Shown here: in pieces, positions 44,986 through 53,729 of the stretch
Position numbering within the stretch: the stretch's first letter is position 1
Layout of the letters: every line of letters starts with the position of its first letter
Assembly (NCBI RefSeq): GCF_002831565.1
Contig: NZ_CP025096.1
Coordinates: 2,829,027-2,893,026 of the forward strand
Direction: 5' to 3'
Length of the DNA stretch: 64,000 nucleotides
DNA from: Spirosoma pollinicola
GTDB taxonomy: Bacteria; Bacteroidota; Bacteroidia; Cytophagales; Spirosomataceae
Translations under genes and position numbers: made by a program
Notes under the pieces: generated by a model
Told to the model about the DNA's origin: nothing
Seen by the model: only the letters and a program-made list of their open reading frames with translations
Databases searched by the model: none

Positions 44986-45170
44986 AATTAGCTATGTATG
45001 TAATCGGGTTATACGAAAGGACTAGTCGGGCCACTGAACCGTCGGACCGCCGAACCGTTCTGGCGGTTGAGACCCAAAATTAGCGGAAAGCAATTAATGT
45101 TAATCTAAAAGAGCAATTAAAGTACAACCTTTACTGCTATTCTATTTATTTCAACGTGAATACTGGACAA

Positions 45171-45270
45171 TTGGTTTTTGTCATCCCGACGCAGGAGGGA
45201 TCTTAAAGTTTCTTGACTTGAGCGCTGACTGAGCCTAAGATCCCTCCTGCGTCGGGATGACAAAAACCAA
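45171..45270. repeat. Copy 2 of a shared palindromic repeat, in a 395-bp non-coding gap
   Basis: Perfect 35-bp arms (45171-45205 and 45236-45270) with a 30-nt loop. The core GTCATCCCGACG..AGGAGGGATCTT also occurs at 11376-11503 and 57447-57535. The gap, 44986-45380, holds no gene and lies between two minus-strand genes, downstream of the RlmI-like gene's neighbour and upstream of the E2 gene. It may act as a transcription or mRNA boundary. Confidence 0.9.
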
Positions 45271-45380
45271 TCAACAATCAACTATCAATGAGCAGCTTAC
45301 TCTTTTATTTTTCCCGCTGATTCACGTTGTTTTTGTCAAAAAATGGTAGAGACATTTTGTTAAGTCAGACACACTCTATA

Positions 45381-46577
45381 TCATTCAACCCACAGCACCA
45401 ATCCTTTCAGATAGCCCCCTTCGGGGTGGAATAAGCTAACCGGGTGATCGGCGGGTTGGCTCAAGTGGTGTAACACGCGCACCTGCCGACCTGCTTCAAT
45501 AGCAGCCGCCACAATTGTATTATAAAACAATTCCCGATCGACCACCTGCGAACAGGAGAATGTGAACAACAAACCACCCTTCGCCACCCGACGAAGGCCC
45601 TCGGCGTTTAGTCGTTTATAGCCCTGCACAGCCCGGTGCCGTGCCGACTGGCTTTTGGCATAGGCAGGTGGATCGAGCACCACAACATCATATACCTGAT
45701 CGTGATTTTTCATGTAATGCATCACATCTTCGGTATACGCCTGATGCCGCTCGTCGCCTTCACTGACGTTGGCCGTTATGTTCTGATTCGTCAGGTCAAT
45801 TGCTTTCTGCGATACATCGACCGAGTGAACAGAGCGAGCGTCTGCTTTGAGTGCATAAACAGAAAACCCACCTGAATAACAAAAAGCATTCAACACGTTT
45901 TTCCCTTTCGCATACTGAGCCAGGAGTGCCCGATTGTCGCGCTGATCCAGAAAAAATCCGGTTTTCTGGCCGGTTATCCAGTCGACCAGAAACGTATTTC
46001 CGTTTTCCTGCACCGGGTGTGGCACGGGTGTCCGGCCGTACAGGTAGCTATTCGTTACGGTAGCACCGTATTCGTCGGGCAAAGTATCAGCGCTTTTGTC
46101 ATACACCGCCAGGAGTTCCTTACCAAAAACAGCTTTCAGGGCTTCAGTAATGGTGTCCCGTTCGCGGTGCATACCAATGGAATGTGCCTGTAGCACAACG
46201 ACACCATTATATACGTCCAGAATAAGACCTGTACAACCATCGCCTTCGCCATGAACGAGTCGGTAGCAGTTGGTCTCTCCGGTAACGATTGCCTGGCGAA
46301 TTGTACGAATATGGGCAAGTTTTTTAGTCCAGTACGGTAAATCGGGCGTAACGGGTCCACCAGCCGTAGCACCGAAAGAAAAAACCCGAACGGCAATGCT
46401 GCCATCGTGGTAATGGCCGGTGGCAAGATACTTTTTCTTACTGTCGAACACTTCCACTACATCGCCATCGTTCAGATCACCTTCGTAGCGGCTGATAGCG
46501 CGTGAGAACACCCAGGGGTGGAATCGCCGGAGCGGTTCATCGCGTCCGGCTTGTAGATATAATTTGGAAAACGTCAT
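45381..46577 (-). CDS. Class I SAM-dependent rRNA methyltransferase, RlmI-like
   Basis: A 398-residue protein started at the ATG of MTFSKLYLQAGRDE; an upstream in-frame ATG would run through a palindrome. The N-terminal PUA domain starts at residues 1-80 (RFHPWVFSRAI), then the EEHI/RlmI domain, then the Rossmann methyltransferase with VLNAFCYSGGFSVYAL (SAM site) and VVLDPPAYAKSQSA (the NPPY-like motif). RlmI methylates C5 of a cytosine in 23S rRNA. The family also includes 5-methylcytosine enzymes with other sites, so the target is uncertain. Confidence 0.86.
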   Translation of the reverse strand: MTFSKLYLQAGRDEPLRRFHPWVFSRAISRYEGDLNDGDVVEVFDSKKKYLATGHYHDGSIAVRVFSFGATAGGPVTPDLPYWTKKLAHIRTIRQAIVTGETNCYRLVHGEGDGCTGLILDVYNGVVVLQAHSIGMHRERDTITEALKAVFGKELLAVYDKSADTLPDEYGATVTNSYLYGRTPVPHPVQENGNTFLVDWITGQKTGFFLDQRDNRALLAQYAKGKNVLNAFCYSGGFSVYALKADARSVHSVDVSQKAIDLTNQNITANVSEGDERHQAYTEDVMHYMKNHDQVYDVVVLDPPAYAKSQSARHRAVQGYKRLNAEGLRRVAKGGLLFTFSCSQVVDRELFYNTIVAAAIEAGRQVRVLHHLSQPADHPVSLFHPEGGYLKGLVLWVE

Positions 46578-46597
46578 TCGTATTAAGGAAAGACCGC

Positions 46598-46685
46598 AAA
46601 AGTAGTGAAGAATGAAGTGTAGAGAGTGAAGAATATTTTCCTGTTGATATTCATCACTCAACACTCTTCATTCTTCACTACTTTT
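46598..46685. repeat. Palindrome in a divergent intergenic region
   Basis: Twenty perfect outer bp (46598-46617 with 46666-46685) and further imperfect pairing inward. It lies between the divergent starts of the RlmI-like gene and the sugar phosphate isomerase gene, so it cannot be a terminator for both and may overlap promoter elements. Confidence 0.8.
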
Positions 46686-46704
46686 ATACAAACTTTAACC
46701 AACC

Positions 46705-47574
46705 ATGCAACGACGCAGTTTCCTAAAACAATCCGGTCTGTTAACAGCCGGAGCCTTTACCCTCGGCCAAAGCAACCTACTGGCCAATGCACCTGCCAAG
46801 CTGATCAGCCCGTTTGGCGTTCAACTTTACAGCGCTCGTGACGTGATGCCTAAAGATCCAAAAGGCGTTATGACACAACTAGCCAATATGGGCTACAAAC
46901 AGTTTGAGAGCTTCAGTGGTGCACAGGGCTTTTTGTGGGGCCTGGAGCCGAAAGAAATGAAGTCATTTCTGGATGGCATCGGGGTAAAAATGGTCAGCAC
47001 GCACTTCAACTTCAGAGCGGAGATGGAAAAGCCCGACGGAATCAAGAAGAGCATTGAGATGGCTCATGACGCCGGGTTGACTTATTTGCTGTGCCCTTAC
47101 ATTGGTCCGCAAAAAACATGGGACGAATGGAAGAAAATCGCCGATATGTTCAACACCGCCGGTGAAGAAGTGAGCAAGGCTGGCTTGAAATTTGGTTATC
47201 ACAACCATGACTACTCGTTCCGGCCCCTCGATGGCAAACTTCCTCAGGAATTTCTGTTAGCCAACACCGATCCTAAAAACGTGATGTTTGAACTGGATTT
47301 GTGCTGGATTGACGTAGCCGGTGTAAACACCGCCGAGCACCTCAAGAAGTACGGCAAACGCTACGAACTGTGTCACGTCAAAGACTATACGGTACAGGCA
47401 GGTAAGCCCGTTCAGAATGACTTGGGCAAAGGCAATGTCGACTTCAAGAAAACACTCCGCATAGCGATGGACAGTGGCATCAAATACTTCCTCGTTGAGC
47501 AGGAAGAATACGCCGAGTCGCCAATGGTAAGCCTGAAAAACGATGCGGAGTACATGAAGAAACTGGCCGTGTAA
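46705..47574 (+). CDS. Sugar phosphate isomerase/epimerase with Tat signal
   Basis: A 289-residue protein. The N-terminus MQRRSFLKQSGLLTAGAFTL is a twin-arginine signal, so it is exported folded. The TIM barrel shows KLISPFGVQLYSARDVM, LKFGYHNHDYSF, MFELDLCWIDVAGVN and ELCHVKDYT, with His and Glu positions expected for the metal site of AP_endonuc_2-type isomerases. These enzymes act on keto or xylose-like sugars; the substrate is unknown. It has no partner gene and ends at a palindrome whose first base overlaps the stop codon. Confidence 0.86.
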   Translation: MQRRSFLKQSGLLTAGAFTLGQSNLLANAPAKLISPFGVQLYSARDVMPKDPKGVMTQLANMGYKQFESFSGAQGFLWGLEPKEMKSFLDGIGVKMVSTHFNFRAEMEKPDGIKKSIEMAHDAGLTYLLCPYIGPQKTWDEWKKIADMFNTAGEEVSKAGLKFGYHNHDYSFRPLDGKLPQEFLLANTDPKNVMFELDLCWIDVAGVNTAEHLKKYGKRYELCHVKDYTVQAGKPVQNDLGKGNVDFKKTLRIAMDSGIKYFLVEQEEYAESPMVSLKNDAEYMKKLAV

Positions 47575-47791
47575 CCGTGATTTTAACAGGATTTAAAGGA
47601 TTAGACAAGATTATCTGAACACTAGGCGCGGCCCTTCGGTGTTTTGATAAGATTTAAAGGATTTTTAAGATTGCAGACACTAAATTCTATGATCTCAAAA
47701 AAAAACCTTAAATCTGGTCAAATTCTGCGAGGCCACACCTATAGCTCAGATAATCTTGTCTAATCCTTTAAATCTTGTTAAAATCACGGTT
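47573..47791. repeat. 46-bp-arm palindrome reaching both stop codons
   Basis: Arms 47573-47618 and 47746-47791 pair with one mismatch. The left arm includes the last two bases of the + gene's TAA and the right arm starts with the first base of the minus gene's stop. Inside there is additional imperfect pairing (GATTTAAAGGATT repeats). It probably terminates both convergent genes. Confidence 0.9.
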
Positions 47792-48900
47792 CAATTCTCC
47801 TCCCTCGCCGAAAACAGCCGTTTAAGCCAACTCTTCTTCTCTTCGACTTCTTCTTTTTGTTCCTGGTCGGTAAGTTGATAGTTTGCCAATGCCCGCAAAT
47901 CCGGCTGACCGGCGTCAACCCAGCAGGTGTACCAGAAATCGCCAACCATTTTCACGGACGCCCTCATCTGGCGTTCGACCTGCCCGCGCAACCGTTCATG
48001 ATACTGCCGGGAGAAGTCTGCCGAATAAACTTTGGCAGTGATGCCATTTCGCTCTTCAAAACCATATTTGCGCGTTTCACCGACTTCGCTTGTTAATTGC
48101 TGCTCAACATACAGTACTGAATCCAGTGCCGCATTGGCATTGAACACAGCCCGCCAGGCGGCTTTTTGGGGTGAATACACATACTCGGCTTGGCCCGTCA
48201 GAAAATCATAGTCTGTACTGAACAGTTCGGGCAAGCGCGACTCCCAAAATCCGTGAATGCCCTGCTGGTTGGTTAGCTGCCCATTATAATTACGGGTCGT
48301 GTGTAACGGTACATTAGCATCAGCAATGTAATGGCCTAAGTCGGCAGCTACACGTAAAATACGCCGAACATCGCGTTGCTTAAATGCTTCGGTTAATTGA
48401 TATTTCGTCAATTGGATCTGCCAGGGCACCAGTCCGTGCAAGGCCAGAGAATCCTCGCCGTAACGGGCCGTTGCCTCTTTGTAAAATCTTGGTAAGGTCG
48501 CAACCGATGTGTCAGGATAGGCATCGAGGTCGATAAAATGACGCGGAGCCTCCCCTACCACCGCATACCGTCGCTTATCGGGGTTAACCGCATTGTCGGC
48601 CAGAAAACCAATATGCTTTTTAAAAAAGTGCATCATATCGGTTGGAAGTGTAAATACGGAGAGTCGATTTATTTGCTGATGCGCAAAAAATCCCCACGTC
48701 GGGGCCATTGATCCGGCAAAGGTCCGGCCAAACTCCTTTATGGTAAAGCGACTCTTTAGTTTCACCGTGTTTTTCCCTTCTGAAAGCCGCCGTACAGATA
48801 CTTCCCATCTATCCTTTTCCGGTTTGCTGGTAGCATGAACAGCTACGCTTCCAAAAAAAATATTGACAAAAATTAGCAACCAAATAAAACGTTTGTACAT
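47791..48900 (-). CDS. Zinc-dependent phospholipase C-family protein
   Basis: A 369-residue exported protein. The ATG of MYKRFIWLLIFVN is preferred since it gives a normal signal peptide; an ATG four codons upstream is possible. The P1-nuclease/phospholipase C fold is shown by WGFFAHQQINRL, DADRHFIDLDAYP-type segments (EAPRHFIDLDAYPD), and ADLGHYIADANVPLHTTRNY followed by GIHGFWESRLPELF; His and Asp residues in these would bind zinc. The ending is Lys/Glu-rich. Secreted phospholipase or nuclease activity is predicted; the substrate is not certain. Confidence 0.85.
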   Translation of the reverse strand: MYKRFIWLLIFVNIFFGSVAVHATSKPEKDRWEVSVRRLSEGKNTVKLKSRFTIKEFGRTFAGSMAPTWGFFAHQQINRLSVFTLPTDMMHFFKKHIGFLADNAVNPDKRRYAVVGEAPRHFIDLDAYPDTSVATLPRFYKEATARYGEDSLALHGLVPWQIQLTKYQLTEAFKQRDVRRILRVAADLGHYIADANVPLHTTRNYNGQLTNQQGIHGFWESRLPELFSTDYDFLTGQAEYVYSPQKAAWRAVFNANAALDSVLYVEQQLTSEVGETRKYGFEERNGITAKVYSADFSRQYHERLRGQVERQMRASVKMVGDFWYTCWVDAGQPDLRALANYQLTDQEQKEEVEEKKSWLKRLFSAREEN

Positions 48901-49003
48901 TTGATAAATCATGGTACTTTACAGGCAAATTGTTTAACTATTCAATTAAAGCACCATCTGATTCAAAACAAAATTTGGTCAAATCAATAATTCTCAAATA
49001 ATC

Positions 49004-49402
49004 ATGAATGTCAAGTCAAAGGGATATACCCTAATCGTTGTGTTACTTTGCGCGTTTGCTTTAACAATCTATGGTGCTTACTCACCTGCGCGGAAAGCCC
49101 AGAAACAGCAAGTTGTGTGTGTTAAATTCAAAAAAGGGGTCGAAAATGCAGCAGTCGAACAGCATATGAGCGGTTTTGCTTCCTTAAAGCATGAAATTCC
49201 ACAGATCGTTGGTTACACGTCTGGCAAGACAATTTTGCCAAATCAGGCCGTTGCAGACTATGACGTAGTACATTACCTAACGTTTCAATCGGAAGCTGAT
49301 ATAAAAACTTTTGAGAACAGCGCAGCCTACAAACAATTCGTTAAAGAGAATGAAGTAATCTGGGAAAAAACGTTGACTGTCAACGCCGATATTCGTCAGT
49401 AA
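49004..49402 (+). CDS. Dabb-family (stress-responsive A/B barrel) protein with N-terminal membrane anchor
   Basis: A 132-residue protein. Residues 8-25 form a hydrophobic segment (signal or anchor), then the A/B barrel domain QVVCVKFKKGVENAAVEQHM ... IVGYTSGKT ... DVVHYLTFQSEADIKTFENS with the conserved Tyr and Phe. Cytoplasmic Dabb proteins bind small molecules; an exported one is less common. It is followed by a terminator, then by the ribosomal protein gene. Confidence 0.8.
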   Translation: MNVKSKGYTLIVVLLCAFALTIYGAYSPARKAQKQQVVCVKFKKGVENAAVEQHMSGFASLKHEIPQIVGYTSGKTILPNQAVADYDVVHYLTFQSEADIKTFENSAAYKQFVKENEVIWEKTLTVNADIRQ

Positions 49403-49415
49403 GGTCAAGTAAATC

Positions 49416-49464
49416 AAGAATTTCGGTTGGAACAGTTGCTTGTTCCAACCGAAATTCTTATTTT
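49416..49464 (+). terminator. Intrinsic terminator after the Dabb gene
   Basis: A perfect 19-bp stem (49416-49434 with 49441-49459), 6-nt loop and a T-run. The right end merges with the promoter candidate for rpsT. Confidence 0.88.
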
Positions 49465-49466
49465 TG
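49436..49466 (+). promoter_or_regulatory. Candidate promoter for rpsT
   Basis: TTG at 49436-49438, a 20-nt spacer and TATTTTTG at 49459-49466 fit the Bacteroidota consensus. The box overlaps the T-run of the preceding terminator, so termination and initiation share bases. Confidence 0.5.
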
Positions 49467-49505
49467 CGCCCTTATATCGAGATAACGATCACATTTTATA
49501 TACCA

Positions 49506-49769
49506 ATGGCAAATCACAAGTCATCAAAAAAAGCTATCCGGTCGAGTGCCAAGAAGCGTTTATTGAACCGTTACCAACACGTAACGACCCGGAACATGGT
49601 AAAGAAACTTCGTACGACAACCGACCATGCCATGGCCGTTGAATTGTACAAAACTGTTTCGTCTGCCTTAGACAAACTCGCTAAGCGTAACATCATCCAC
49701 AAAAACAAAGCAGCCAACAACAAATCGAAATTGGCTCGTTTAGTTAACAAGCTTCAAGCTGCTGCTTAA
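49506..49769 (+). CDS. rpsT: 30S ribosomal protein S20
   Basis: An 87-residue basic, all-helical protein started at MANHKSSKKAIRSSAKK, the normal N-terminus of S20. The end KNKAANNKSKLARLVNKL is the conserved C-terminal helix. S20 binds the 5' domain of 16S rRNA and is encoded alone in many bacteria. Promoter and terminator are both visible. The spacing to the ATG lacks a strong Shine-Dalgarno sequence, as in other genes here. Confidence 0.95.
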   Translation: MANHKSSKKAIRSSAKKRLLNRYQHVTTRNMVKKLRTTTDHAMAVELYKTVSSALDKLAKRNIIHKNKAANNKSKLARLVNKLQAAA

Positions 49770-49867
49770 GCAGTTTTATTGAGTTTGAGTTGTTGTGTAG
49801 TAACTGTAATGAGCTATTGCCAACTATATAACCAATAACCAAATTCTTGAGGATGGCAAGTCATACG

Positions 49868-49899
49868 AAACCTTACCTTTTTGAGGGTAAGGTTTTTTT
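49868..49899 (+). terminator. Intrinsic terminator after rpsT
   Basis: A 10-bp stem (49868-49877 with 49886-49895) followed by a run of T. It ends just before the radC region. Confidence 0.9.
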
Positions 49900-49943
49900 G
49901 TGCACTTTGTAAACCAAAACAGCACCGTAACTGACTTATATCA

Positions 49944-50639
49944 ATGTCCTATGAATCCTCCGGCACCATTCAAAGCTGGGCCGAAGAAGATCGTCCGCGA
50001 GAAAAACTCATGCTCAAAGGCAAGGCGGCCTTGTCCGAAGCCGAACTTATTGCGATTCTTATCAACTCCGGCACCGTTGATCTTACAGCCGTAGATGTCT
50101 CCCGAATTATTCTCAAAAGCGTCAATAACAACCTCAATGACCTGGCGAAGCTGAGCGTCAAAGACCTCTCGAAGTTTCGGGGTATTGGTGAAGCTCGGGC
50201 TATTACTATCATTGCCGCGCTTGAACTGGGTCGTCGGCGTAAGGAACAGGACCGGCCGCAACGGGCACGGGTTACGTGTTCGCGCGATGCCTATAATGAG
50301 ATGATTCCGCATTTGATCGACAAGCCCCACGAAGAATTCTGGATTTTGTTGATGAACCGCGCCAACGAAATTATGCGTCCGGTTCTGATTAGTACTGGGG
50401 GCGTGTCGGGTACCGTTGCCGACCCAAAGTTGATTTTCAAACAGGCTATCGAGCATCTGGCATCCTCGATGATTTTGTTTCATAATCATCCATCAGGCAA
50501 TTTAACACCTTCGCAAGCAGATAAAGACCTGACTAAAAAACTGAAAGACGCTGGTCGACTGTTAGATATCCCTGTGCTCGATCACCTGATTTTTACCGAT
50601 AAAGCTTATTACAGTTTTGCCGATGAGGGGATTCTGTAG
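49944..50639 (+). CDS. radC: DNA repair protein RadC family (JAB/MPN domain)
   Basis: A 231-residue protein. An N-terminal helix-hairpin-helix region (residues 25-100, with LSKFRGIGEARA) is followed by the JAB metal domain with His180 and His182 in FHNHPSGNLTPSQAD and Asp193. This is the standard RadC layout, length and motif. The family is common near replication or repair loci, but its biochemical role remains unclear; the old radiation-sensitivity phenotype was due to another gene. It is not linked with a repair partner here. Confidence 0.9.
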   Translation: MSYESSGTIQSWAEEDRPREKLMLKGKAALSEAELIAILINSGTVDLTAVDVSRIILKSVNNNLNDLAKLSVKDLSKFRGIGEARAITIIAALELGRRRKEQDRPQRARVTCSRDAYNEMIPHLIDKPHEEFWILLMNRANEIMRPVLISTGGVSGTVADPKLIFKQAIEHLASSMILFHNHPSGNLTPSQADKDLTKKLKDAGRLLDIPVLDHLIFTDKAYYSFADEGIL

Positions 50640-50647
50640 GTGCTACT

Positions 50648-50749
50648 TGAATTGAGTGATTCGGTTGTACCTATGGGGTTCAGCCCGTTTAAAACATTAG
50701 TCTGGATTACGGGCTGAAGCCCGTAGGTACAACCGAATCACTCAATTCA
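50648..50749. repeat. 40-bp-arm palindrome between radC and the RluE-like gene
   Basis: Arms 50648-50687 and 50710-50749 pair with two mismatches. It contains a CGGGCTGAAGCCCG sub-palindrome. It lies between convergent genes and probably terminates both. Confidence 0.85.
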
Positions 50750-50797
50750 GCTACTATTTAGTATAGTTATTTGTCGATCATCATAACATACCAATAC

Positions 50798-51379
50798 TTA
50801 AAAAAGCCGAAGTCCTTTCATCACCTCTTCCCGACTCAGTTCTCGAACTTGACCGGGCATCATCCCCTCGGCAGTAAAGTTCTCAATAGCCCAGCGTACC
50901 AGCCGTAGGGTTGGGAAACCCACCGCAGCGGTCATTTTGCGAACCTGCCGATTTTTACCTTCGTGCAGGGAAATTGATACCCATGAGGTTGGGATACTGG
51001 CCCGATACCGAATTGGCGGGTTGCGTTCGGGTAAATCTGGTGCATCAATCACACTGGTCTTAGCCACCAGCGTGTGATAGGTTTTACTATCTACCGAAAT
51101 GGTGACTCCATCCGACAATTGGCGACAGGCGTCATCGGTCAAAGCCCCATCAACCTGCACGTAATAGGTACGGTTATGCCGAAACTTTGGATTAAGCAGG
51201 CGGTGATTGAGTTGTTTGTCATTGGTCAACAACAAGAGCCCTTCGCTGTCGGCATCGAGTCGCCCTACGGGATAGACATCCGAAGGGAAGGTAAACTCCA
51301 AATCGGCCAGCGTTTGTTTATCGCCCTCCCGACTGAATTGGGAGAGCATAAGGTAGGGTTTGTAGATGAGAAAGTACAT
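50798..51379 (-). CDS. RluE-like 23S rRNA pseudouridine synthase
   Basis: A 193-residue protein started at the ATG of MYFLIYKPYLMLSQF, the normal RsuA/RluE N-terminus; an upstream in-frame start would translate the palindrome. The catalytic Asp is in PVGRLDADSEGLLLLTND, with KxxLNHRLLNP and the IRMTAxxxPTLRLVR-type motif (VRKMTAAVGFPTLRLVR). It isomerises uridine in 23S rRNA. It lies downstream of the exonuclease gene on the same strand, separated only by the palindrome. Confidence 0.87.
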   Translation of the reverse strand: MYFLIYKPYLMLSQFSREGDKQTLADLEFTFPSDVYPVGRLDADSEGLLLLTNDKQLNHRLLNPKFRHNRTYYVQVDGALTDDACRQLSDGVTISVDSKTYHTLVAKTSVIDAPDLPERNPPIRYRASIPTSWVSISLHEGKNRQVRKMTAAVGFPTLRLVRWAIENFTAEGMMPGQVRELSREEVMKGLRLF

Positions 51380-51380
51380 A

Positions 51381-51477
51381 GTTATCAATGAGCGAAAGAG
51401 TGAATGAGTGAAAGAGCGAAACCTAACAATGTGTCGTGTCGCCCTTTCACTCATTCACTCTTTCGCTCATTGATAAC
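51381..51477. repeat. Palindrome that encodes the end of the exonuclease gene
   Basis: Arms of 34 perfect bp (51381-51414 with 51444-51477), with more imperfect pairing inside. The right arm covers the last nine codons or so and the stop of the exonuclease gene; the left arm ends one base before the start of the RluE-like gene. Confidence 0.9.
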
Positions 51478-52223
51478 CAGACCGGGCAGTGGTCGGCGTG
51501 AACGGCGTCGGGTAGCATTTTGCAGTCTATAATTTGGTCACGGAGGTTGTCAGTGACGGAGGCATAGTCGATACGCCAGCCTTTATTGTTGTTACGAGCA
51601 CCTACGCGATAACTCCACCAGCTATATGCCACATCGGCAGGGTTTTTATACCGAAACGAATCGGTCATGCCGCTACCAAACCAGCCGTCCATCCAGGCGC
51701 GTTCTTCGGGTAGGAAACCAGTCGAATTCTTGTTGCGTATGGGATCATGAATGTCGATAGGTGTATGGGCAATGTTGTAATCGCCCACAACAATAAGCTT
51801 GGGCCGCTCTTTCCGAAGTTCCTGCACATATGCATAAAAGTCAGATAGAAAACCCATCTTAACTCCCTGGCGAAGTTCGCCCGACGTGCCCGACGGAAAA
51901 TAGCAATTGAGCAGTGTCAGATCGCCGAAATCGGTGCGCAGAATGCGTCCTTCACAGTCATAAACGGGTAACCCACAGCCTAAAACAACATTCGTTGGGG
52001 CTATTTTCGAAAACGTCGCCACACCCGAATAGCCTTTCTTCTCGGCTGCATGCCAGTGATATTGATACCCTAACTGTTCAAATACAGACAGATCAACCAC
52101 GTCGGTCGTTGCTTTAACTTCCTGAAAGCAAAGAATGTCAAATTGGTGCTGAGACAGCCAGTCGACCAATCCATTACGGATAGCCGCCCGGATACCATTT
52201 ATGTTGTAGGAAATAAGTTGCAT
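51447..52223 (-). CDS. xth: Exodeoxyribonuclease III family protein
   Basis: A 258-residue AP endonuclease/exonuclease III. Motifs present: SYNINGIRAA (Asn7), LCFQEVK (Glu35), LIVVGDYNIAH (Asp, Asn), GWRIDYASV (Asp), and ADHCPVW (catalytic His). It cleaves at abasic sites and removes 3' ends in base excision repair. The final residues SERVNE are encoded within a palindrome, so the C-terminus may vary in related strains. Confidence 0.93.
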   Translation of the reverse strand: MQLISYNINGIRAAIRNGLVDWLSQHQFDILCFQEVKATTDVVDLSVFEQLGYQYHWHAAEKKGYSGVATFSKIAPTNVVLGCGLPVYDCEGRILRTDFGDLTLLNCYFPSGTSGELRQGVKMGFLSDFYAYVQELRKERPKLIVVGDYNIAHTPIDIHDPIRNKNSTGFLPEERAWMDGWFGSGMTDSFRYKNPADVAYSWWSYRVGARNNNKGWRIDYASVTDNLRDQIIDCKMLPDAVHADHCPVWLSMSERVNE

Positions 52224-52230
52224 AGATTCT

Positions 52231-52321
52231 TAAACGCAAGGAGCGCAACGTAAAACGCAAAGGTCGCAAAACTTTATCTTCCCTGCGATCTTTGCATTTT
52301 ACGTTGCGCTCCTTGCGTTTA
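52231..52321. repeat. 38-bp-arm palindrome between the exonuclease and permease genes
   Basis: Arms 52231-52268 and 52284-52321 pair with two mismatches. It lies between two minus-strand genes, directly upstream of the exonuclease start. Confidence 0.88.
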
Positions 52322-52327
52322 TAGTAA

Positions 52328-53539
52328 TTACGATACCAGTTCGCCCTCATTAGGAACGGGTCTCTTTTTATCCGTAAACAACAGCACAAAAACGACTAAT
52401 ACCGCAGCCGCGATACCCGCCGGAACGAGCCAGAAAGAAGTCCAGTCGACGCTATTGCCCGTTTTAAACATATCTTTCACAATGCCGGAAAGATAAGAGC
52501 CAATACCCATTCCAATACCGTAAGTTGCCAATGAAATTAGTCCCTGTGCCGATGACTTTATCTTTTCACCAGCTTTATTATCGGTATAAATCTGACCTGT
52601 AACAAAGAAGAAATCGTAGCAAACCCCATGCAGAATGATAGCCAGATAAAGCATCCATTCGCCTGCACCACCATCGCCATAACCGAAGCAAATGAAACGC
52701 ACAATCCAGGCCACCAAGCCCACGATAAGCATTTTCTTGACGCCCAGTCGAGTGTAGGCCAATGGGATGAGCAACATAAAGATCACTTCAGACGCCTGCC
52801 CAAGTGACATTTTGTTCTCCACATTCTGCATGCCTCCGTCAGTCAGTGACGGATTGGCCATGGCGTAATAAAAAGAAAGCGGAATACAAATAAGTACCGA
52901 CGACAGAAAGAAGATAGCAAATGAACGGTCTTTGAATAGTTTGAACGCATCCAGACCCAAAATTTGCGAGAAAGATGTGGCTTTAGTAGCCTTGGGAGGG
53001 GTGTCAGGCAGGAAAAAGGAGAAAATACCCAGTACAACCGCAGAATACATGGATAGTTGAAAGATTGTTACTTTATCCCCAAAGCCGTAGTACCCAACGA
53101 TATTAGTAACAACAATCCAGGATACAGTTCCCAGTACGCGAATACCCGGAAACTCTTTTTCAGGGCTGGACATTTGTTGCATCGCAATAGACGATGTTAG
53201 GGCCAGAGTTGGCGCGAATGTTAAACAATAAACTAGTAACACCCAGAAAAACTGGTCGGCATCATTCACTTGAATGAGGTAGAAAAGTACTACTGCTCCT
53301 AATAAATTAAGGACGCCCAAAACCTTTTGAGCAGCAAAATAGCGGTCTGCAATCATTCCTATAAAGAAGGGAGCGATAAGCATAGCAATTGAAAAAGTCG
53401 CAAAAGCGGCTCCCTGCTGTACGCCGGTAGCATGGAGTTGTGTTTCAAGGTACTTTGTCACTTGGCCGTACCAGGCGCCCCACACAAAAAATTGCAGGAA
53501 CATCATTACGGAAAGTTTGACGCGGGTCGTTGACAGCAT
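52328..53539 (-). CDS. MFS transporter, nucleoside:H+ symporter (NupG-like) family
   Basis: A 403-residue polytopic protein with 12 predicted transmembrane helices. The start MLSTTRVKLSVMMFLQFFVW, the second-loop MIADRYFAAQKVLG and the SSAQGLISLATYGIGMGIGS segment are typical of the nucleoside permease family of the major facilitator superfamily. The C-terminus is short and basic. Import of nucleosides or related sugars is likely, with specificity unknown. It is the first of three minus-strand genes with exonuclease III and the RluE-like gene downstream. Confidence 0.83.
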   Translation of the reverse strand: MLSTTRVKLSVMMFLQFFVWGAWYGQVTKYLETQLHATGVQQGAAFATFSIAMLIAPFFIGMIADRYFAAQKVLGVLNLLGAVVLFYLIQVNDADQFFWVLLVYCLTFAPTLALTSSIAMQQMSSPEKEFPGIRVLGTVSWIVVTNIVGYYGFGDKVTIFQLSMYSAVVLGIFSFFLPDTPPKATKATSFSQILGLDAFKLFKDRSFAIFFLSSVLICIPLSFYYAMANPSLTDGGMQNVENKMSLGQASEVIFMLLIPLAYTRLGVKKMLIVGLVAWIVRFICFGYGDGGAGEWMLYLAIILHGVCYDFFFVTGQIYTDNKAGEKIKSSAQGLISLATYGIGMGIGSYLSGIVKDMFKTGNSVDWTSFWLVPAGIAAAVLVVFVLLFTDKKRPVPNEGELVS

Positions 53540-53729
53540 CGTAAAGTTAGTAGTTAAGTTTTAAGCCGATGAAGGTAACGAACACCCGTCAGCCCTGCAA
53601 GCCGATTGGCCCCTAAAGTTGCCGATAGAGCAAAAATGAATATCATTTTTTGTAACTATCATGCTACTTGCTGTACGTTTTACAAGCGTGGTTCAGTACC
53701 TTTACAAACTATCTGACTAATCTATTTGC

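Noticed and set aside
51380..51454. Longer N-terminus for the RluE-like synthase
   Set aside because: It would translate the palindrome (SERATRHIV...) and the family normally starts at MYFLIYKP.
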